From Lachnospiraceae bacterium (GTDB taxonomy: Bacteria > Bacillota > Clostridia > Lachnospirales > Lachnospiraceae), in the NCBI GenBank assembly GCA_910575005.1, contig CAJTCL010000018.1, forward strand, positions 17,796 through 81,795: a DNA stretch of 64,000 bases. The letters run 5' to 3'. The translations under genes and the position numbers were made by a program. Of the stretch, positions 60,768 to 64,000 are shown in pieces; the first letter of the stretch is position 1, and the number at the start of each line of letters is the position of its first letter. The notes under the pieces are model-generated. The model made no database searches. It saw only the letters and a list, made by a program, of their open reading frames with translations, and was not told the origin of the DNA.

Positions 60768-60800
60768 ACTGCCCTTTCCATAGTAGTATGGGAGGGCGGT
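60768..60800 (+). terminator. Hairpin after the tube gene
   Basis: ACTGCCCT-CCAT pairs imperfectly with ATGG-GGGCGGT. It insulates the following moron. Confidence 0.6.
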
Positions 60801-60811
60801 ATAAATTTATC

Positions 60812-60840
60812 GTGACAATCTCCGTAGCATATGATAAAAT
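60812..60840 (+). promoter_or_regulatory. Promoter of the lipoprotein moron
   Basis: GTGACA (60812-60817), 17 nt and TAAAAT (60835-60840) form a housekeeping-type promoter just ahead of the lipoprotein gene. Confidence 0.6.
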
Positions 60841-60869
60841 ATGGGCATATACAGAGGAGGATGTAAAAT

Positions 60870-61562
60870 ATGAAAAGAAAAATGGTTATTTTAGCGTTGG
60901 GAATGGCAATGTGTCTGTTAGTTACAGCATGTGGTACATCTGGTACGCCTGAAAAGAAAACAGACAATGAAGCAAAAACAGAGCAGAGTAGCGACAAAGA
61001 TTCTTCAGATAAAGATGAAAAAAGTGAATCAGAAGAATCTAAGCCAGAAGAAAAACCAGAAGAGACGAAAGATACTGAGTCAGAAGGTGAAACACAACCT
61101 GAGGAGACAGAGGAATCTAAGCCAGAAGAGACGGAAGAACAAGTTTATAATATTGGTGATAGCGCAACATTAAAAGATTGGTCAATTAGTGTCACGGATG
61201 CTCAAATAGTTGACTCCATTGCCGCTGATTATGGTTCTTTTAATCCCAATGAAGAAGGAAATAAATTTATACAAGTATTTGTAACGGTCAATAATAATGG
61301 AAAGAAAGCGGGCAATTTTCTCCCAAGCATTGGCATGGGAGATGATATAAATGCAAAAGTTTTGTATTCAGATGGATATGAGTTTACAGCAACAAATTTA
61401 CTTGGTTATAGTAATGATCTACATGATTCCCATGTCAATCCGTTGTCCTCGCAGACAGGAGAAATTGCATTTGAAATTCCAGAATCAGTTGCAAGTGCAG
61501 AGGATGAATTAGTAATACAGTTTAGTGCTGGAAATGATACAGTAAAGTTTAAAATAAGATAG
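60870..61562 (+). CDS. Phage-borne DUF4352 lipoprotein (moron)
   Basis: The 230-residue product has a lipobox LVTAC (Cys about 21), a highly acidic Lys/Glu/Ser/Pro linker (about 30-95 with EESKPEEKPEETK and EESKPEETEE) and a DUF4352-type Ig-like domain (SATLKDWSISVTDAQIVDSI, KFIQVFVTVNNNGKKAGNFL). It would be displayed on the host membrane. Own promoter and flanking terminators inside the tail operon mark it as a lysogenic-conversion gene. AGAGGAGG precedes the ATG. A superinfection-exclusion role is possible but not shown. Confidence 0.85.
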   Translation: MKRKMVILALGMAMCLLVTACGTSGTPEKKTDNEAKTEQSSDKDSSDKDEKSESEESKPEEKPEETKDTESEGETQPEETEESKPEETEEQVYNIGDSATLKDWSISVTDAQIVDSIAADYGSFNPNEEGNKFIQVFVTVNNNGKKAGNFLPSIGMGDDINAKVLYSDGYEFTATNLLGYSNDLHDSHVNPLSSQTGEIAFEIPESVASAEDELVIQFSAGNDTVKFKIR

Positions 61563-61574
61563 ATTAAAGATAAA

Positions 61575-61607
61575 TACCCGCTTGCATATGTTGGCGGGTA
61601 GTTTTTT
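61575..61607 (+). terminator. Terminator of the moron
   Basis: TACCCGC pairs with GCGGGTA and is followed by GTTTTTT. Confidence 0.85.
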
Positions 61608-61710
61608 ACTTTTTTGAAAAGGTGCGATAAAAATAAGTATAACAGTAATTCAGAGAGCTTAGCAATAGGCTCTCTTTTTATGTTTAAAACAAGAAAGAGA
61701 GGAACATGAG

Positions 61711-62333
61711 ATGTCAAAATTCAGCAGATTTATGAAAGCCAATAAAGTAGTGAAACCAAATGAAACCTATGCGCCTACCAATAGTTTGCGAGATGAGAAA
61801 GGCAATCCCCTGGAATGGGAATTTCGCCAGATTACTTCCAAAGAAAATGAAGAGCTGCGTGAGGCCTGTACCAAGGATGTGCAAGTTACAGGAAAACCAA
61901 ATCTTTACAGGCCAAAAGTGAATACAGCCCAGTATCTTGTAAAAGTGATGGTTGCCTCTACCGTGTTCCCTGATTTGTATGATAAGGAACTGCAGGATTC
62001 TTATGGAGTGATGACGCCAGAAGAGCTGATCTATGCTATGGTTGACAATGCTGGAGAATTTCAGGAATTTTCGGTCTGGGTGCAGAAATTTCAGGGATTT
62101 ACCAAAAGCCTGGATGATAAAGTCCAAGAAGCAAAAAACTAATTGAAGGAGGGGATGGTGAGGCCAACTATGCTTACTATGCCCTCCATAAACTGCATAT
62201 TCTGCCGTCTGTATTTCTGGGGATGGAAGAGCAGGAAAAGGCTTTTGTGATTGCAGCCATTAAGATTAAGATCGAAAATGACCGGAAAGAAAAGAAAAGG
62301 GTAGAAAGCCAGGCAAGAAGGAAAGGACGGTGA
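61711..62333 (+). CDS. Tail assembly chaperone with programmed -1 frameshift (XkdN type)
   Basis: The 0-frame product (61711-62142, 143 residues; LRDEKGNPLEWEFRQITSKE, VMTPEELIYAMVDNAGEFQE) is XkdN-like and ends GCA AAA AAC TAA. The heptamer A AAA AAC (62133-62139) is a canonical -1 slippery site in the right register. After the slip the frame continues as LIEGGDGEANYAYYALHKLH to KKRVESQARRKGR, stopping at TGA 62331-62333, for a total of about 207 residues. The extension contains the usual acidic/helical G-T tail with YYALHKL. It helps wrap the tape measure encoded next. Confidence 0.88.
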
Positions 62334-64000
62334 CAGCAGTGTCTATCCAGACAGGGATTGAGCTGAATGACCATTTTAGTATGGTATTAAATGGCATTGT
62401 CAGTTCTGTAAATTTAGCGATTTCTGCAATGCAGGATATGCAGCAGAGCATGAATGCTGATGTCGATACCAGCAGCCTGGAAGGGGCAAGGAATGAGATC
62501 AATCAGGTAACAGCAGCGATTCATGAAATGAATGAGACATTGGGCAACTCCACAACGGGGACACCAACGCCATCGAATGAATCACCTGCTCCAGTGGAAG
62601 TGCCTGTCCATTGGCAGACAGACGGTTTAGAAGTATTTAACAGTACAGGGATTGACCGGTTCCGACAGGAAGCAGCGAGTGCAAATCAGATGTTGACACA
62701 GTTGAGTTCCACGCAAAATGCCATTGCAAGGCAGGCAATGCACACCAATATCTTACCTCCAGAAACTTTCCAGGACATGAATAGTCTAGCAGTGCGTATT
62801 GACAATGTTCGTAACAGAATACAGCAGATTGAGAGTAATCCCGTAAATATGGGGACAGAGCAGGCCAATGCAGAGCTGGAACAGTTGCGGGCACAGTTAG
62901 ATCGGGCATTGCGGGAACAGAATGAGTTAAACCAGGCGATGCAAGATATGGATGTTTCCGCCGCCAATGAAGCATATCTGAGGTTATCTCAAACTGTCGG
63001 AAATACAGAACGGTATCTTAGGGATAATGTGGATGAACAAGGAAGATTTAACAGTGAGATTCAGCAAGGAACCAATCATGCAAATGGGTTGATGCAGATT
63101 ATAAAAGGGGCAATTGCGGCATATGCCACCATGCAGACCCTTGCATCTGCAATTAAATTGTCTGACCAGATGACATCCACAACAGCTCGGTTAAATATGA
63201 TGAATGACGGACTTCAAAGTACCGAGGAGCTGCAGGACATGATCTTCCTTTCTGCGGAACGTTCCAGAGGTTCTTACCAGGCAACGGCGGATGCGGTTTC
63301 CAAACTTGGGCTGATGGCAGGGAACGCTTTTAGCAGTTCCGAAGAGATCATTGCTTTTATGGAGCAGATCAACAAGCAGTTTACAATAGCGGGGACAGAT
63401 GCGGCAGGAATTGAAGCAGCTATGCTGCAACTTACACAGGCGATGGGTTCCGGCGTACTTCGTGGGGAGGAATACAATAGTATTTTGGAGCAGGCTCCGA
63501 ATATTGTGCAGAATATTTCCCGATATATAGAGGAAAATGAAGATATGCTTGCTGGAGTTGCGGATGCTATGAAGATGAAGGTGGAAGATCTGGCGGGGGA
63601 TGTCGAAGGGAATATGAAAGATATTGCCAGCGAGGGAATCCTATCAGCAGAGTTGGTAAAGAACGCGATGTTTTATGCGGCAGATGAAACCAACGCCAGC
63701 TTTGAGAGTATGCCGATGACCTTTGAACAGATTTGGACTTCTTTCCAAAATAATGCATTGATGGCATTTCAGCCAGTGTTGGAGCGGATAAATGAGATTG
63801 CCAACAGTGAAGGGTTTCAGGAGTTTGTGAACAATGCGATTGAAGCCCTTTCAATGATTGCAGGTATTGCCCTTGAAATTTTTGATCTGTTTGTTGGTGG
63901 GGTTGGACTTTTGGCTGATAACTGGTCGTGGTTATCCCCTATTATTTATGGAGTGGCAGGGGCTCTTGCAGTGTATTATGGAAGGTTATTACTGATCAAA
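62330..64000 (+). CDS. Phage tail tape measure protein (N-terminal part)
   Basis: From GTG 62330 (overlapping the chaperone stop) the frame is open to the window end: SIQTGIELNDHFSMVLNGIV, long helical regions, then the tape-measure domain NMMNDGLQSTEELQDMIFLS, LGLMAGNAFSSSEEIIAFME and NSILEQAPNIVQNI, followed by hydrophobic helices (IAGIALEIFDLFVGGVGLLA). It sets tail length. GTG 62339 is an alternative start. The 3' end is outside. Confidence 0.9.
   Translation, partial: MTAVSIQTGIELNDHFSMVLNGIVSSVNLAISAMQDMQQSMNADVDTSSLEGARNEINQVTAAIHEMNETLGNSTTGTPTPSNESPAPVEVPVHWQTDGLEVFNSTGIDRFRQEAASANQMLTQLSSTQNAIARQAMHTNILPPETFQDMNSLAVRIDNVRNRIQQIESNPVNMGTEQANAELEQLRAQLDRALREQNELNQAMQDMDVSAANEAYLRLSQTVGNTERYLRDNVDEQGRFNSEIQQGTNHANGLMQIIKGAIAAYATMQTLASAIKLSDQMTSTTARLNMMNDGLQSTEELQDMIFLSAERSRGSYQATADAVSKLGLMAGNAFSSSEEIIAFMEQINKQFTIAGTDAAGIEAAMLQLTQAMGSGVLRGEEYNSILEQAPNIVQNISRYIEENEDMLAGVADAMKMKVEDLAGDVEGNMKDIASEGILSAELVKNAMFYAADETNASFESMPMTFEQIWTSFQNNALMAFQPVLERINEIANSEGFQEFVNNAIEALSMIAGIALEIFDLFVGGVGLLADNWSWLSPIIYGVAGALAVYYGRLLLIK

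Larger units (their letters stand above)
33048..64000. mobile_element. Contractile-tail (myovirus-type) prophage, right end beyond the window
   Basis: An integrase next to rlmD is followed by lysogeny, replication, packaging, head, and sheath/tube tail genes in standard order, all rightward from 38.3 kb. The tape measure gene is cut by the window edge, so baseplate and lysis genes lie outside. Confidence 0.9.

Noticed and set aside
60329..60997. Antisense open frame of about 222 codons across the tube and lipoprotein genes
   Set aside because: It spans two well-supported genes, a terminator and a promoter on the other strand, with Cys/His/Ile-rich nonsense composition.

Overview
The window looks like chromosome from a gut-type Firmicute of class Clostridia, most likely Lachnospiraceae. 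This is inferred from moderate-to-low GC, strong AGGAGG ribosome-binding sites, frequent GTG/TTG starts, and gene families typical of that group: Cys-rich KTR proteins, DUF3737, cyclophilin-like lipoproteins, linear-amide hydrolases, and a LysR gene beside flavodoxin-type reductases. No rRNA, tRNA or CRISPR array was recognised.

Bases 1-2.7 kb carry an AT-rich cell-wall module: the tail of a possible D-Ala-D-Ala ligase and a MurF-alanine racemase fusion. Bases 2.7-22.4 kb are a redox/envelope island with heavy gene decay. It holds a LysR regulator divergent from a class B sortase and its probable VPNTG substrate, an SDR, a linear-amide C-N hydrolase (plus a gutted copy), an adenylate-forming ligase with an ABC/FtsX transporter, a MATE pump, DUF3737, a LysE exporter, a MalY/PatB C-S lyase, an Fe-S aldo/keto reductase, and four secreted cyclophilin-like proteins. 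Three promoters here share one LysR-type box (T-N11-A) fused to the -35 element, which suggests a small regulon driven by the LysR gene. Remnants of a flavodoxin, an FMN reductase, an alpha/beta hydrolase and a serine acetyltransferase lie between the intact genes. Bases 22.4-27.7 kb are an insertion-sequence graveyard: a broken XRE gene, a truncated AlbA-type gene, a dead IS3 element, half of an IS1634 transposase, and an apparently intact IS with 17-bp ends and a 5-bp target duplication. Bases 27.7-33 kb are core-like: a hydrogenase/methyl-accepting fusion sensor, exonuclease III and rlmD.

From about 33.05 kb to the window end lies a contractile-tailed (myovirus-type) prophage, integrated just after rlmD. 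In order it has a leftward integrase and lysogeny/accessory genes, two repressor/operator regions, recombination genes, a replication initiator with internal 75-bp repeats (possible origin), a primase-helicase, RecU, its own DnaN-like clamp, a PAPS-reductase-like protein, an ArpU/RinA-like late regulator followed by three 9-bp iterons on a -10 box, terminase, portal, a MuF-type head protein with a fused HEXXH metallopeptidase-like domain and a small downstream gene, scaffold, capsid, connectors, tail sheath and tube, a self-contained lipoprotein moron, a tail chaperone with a canonical -1 slippery site, and the start of the tape measure gene, which is cut by the window end.

The observations most worth follow-up are the MuF-metallopeptidase plus candidate immunity gene, the LysR-box promoter set, the replication-gene iterons, the late-promoter iterons, and a short C-terminal motif shared by proteins encoded beside the phage clamp.
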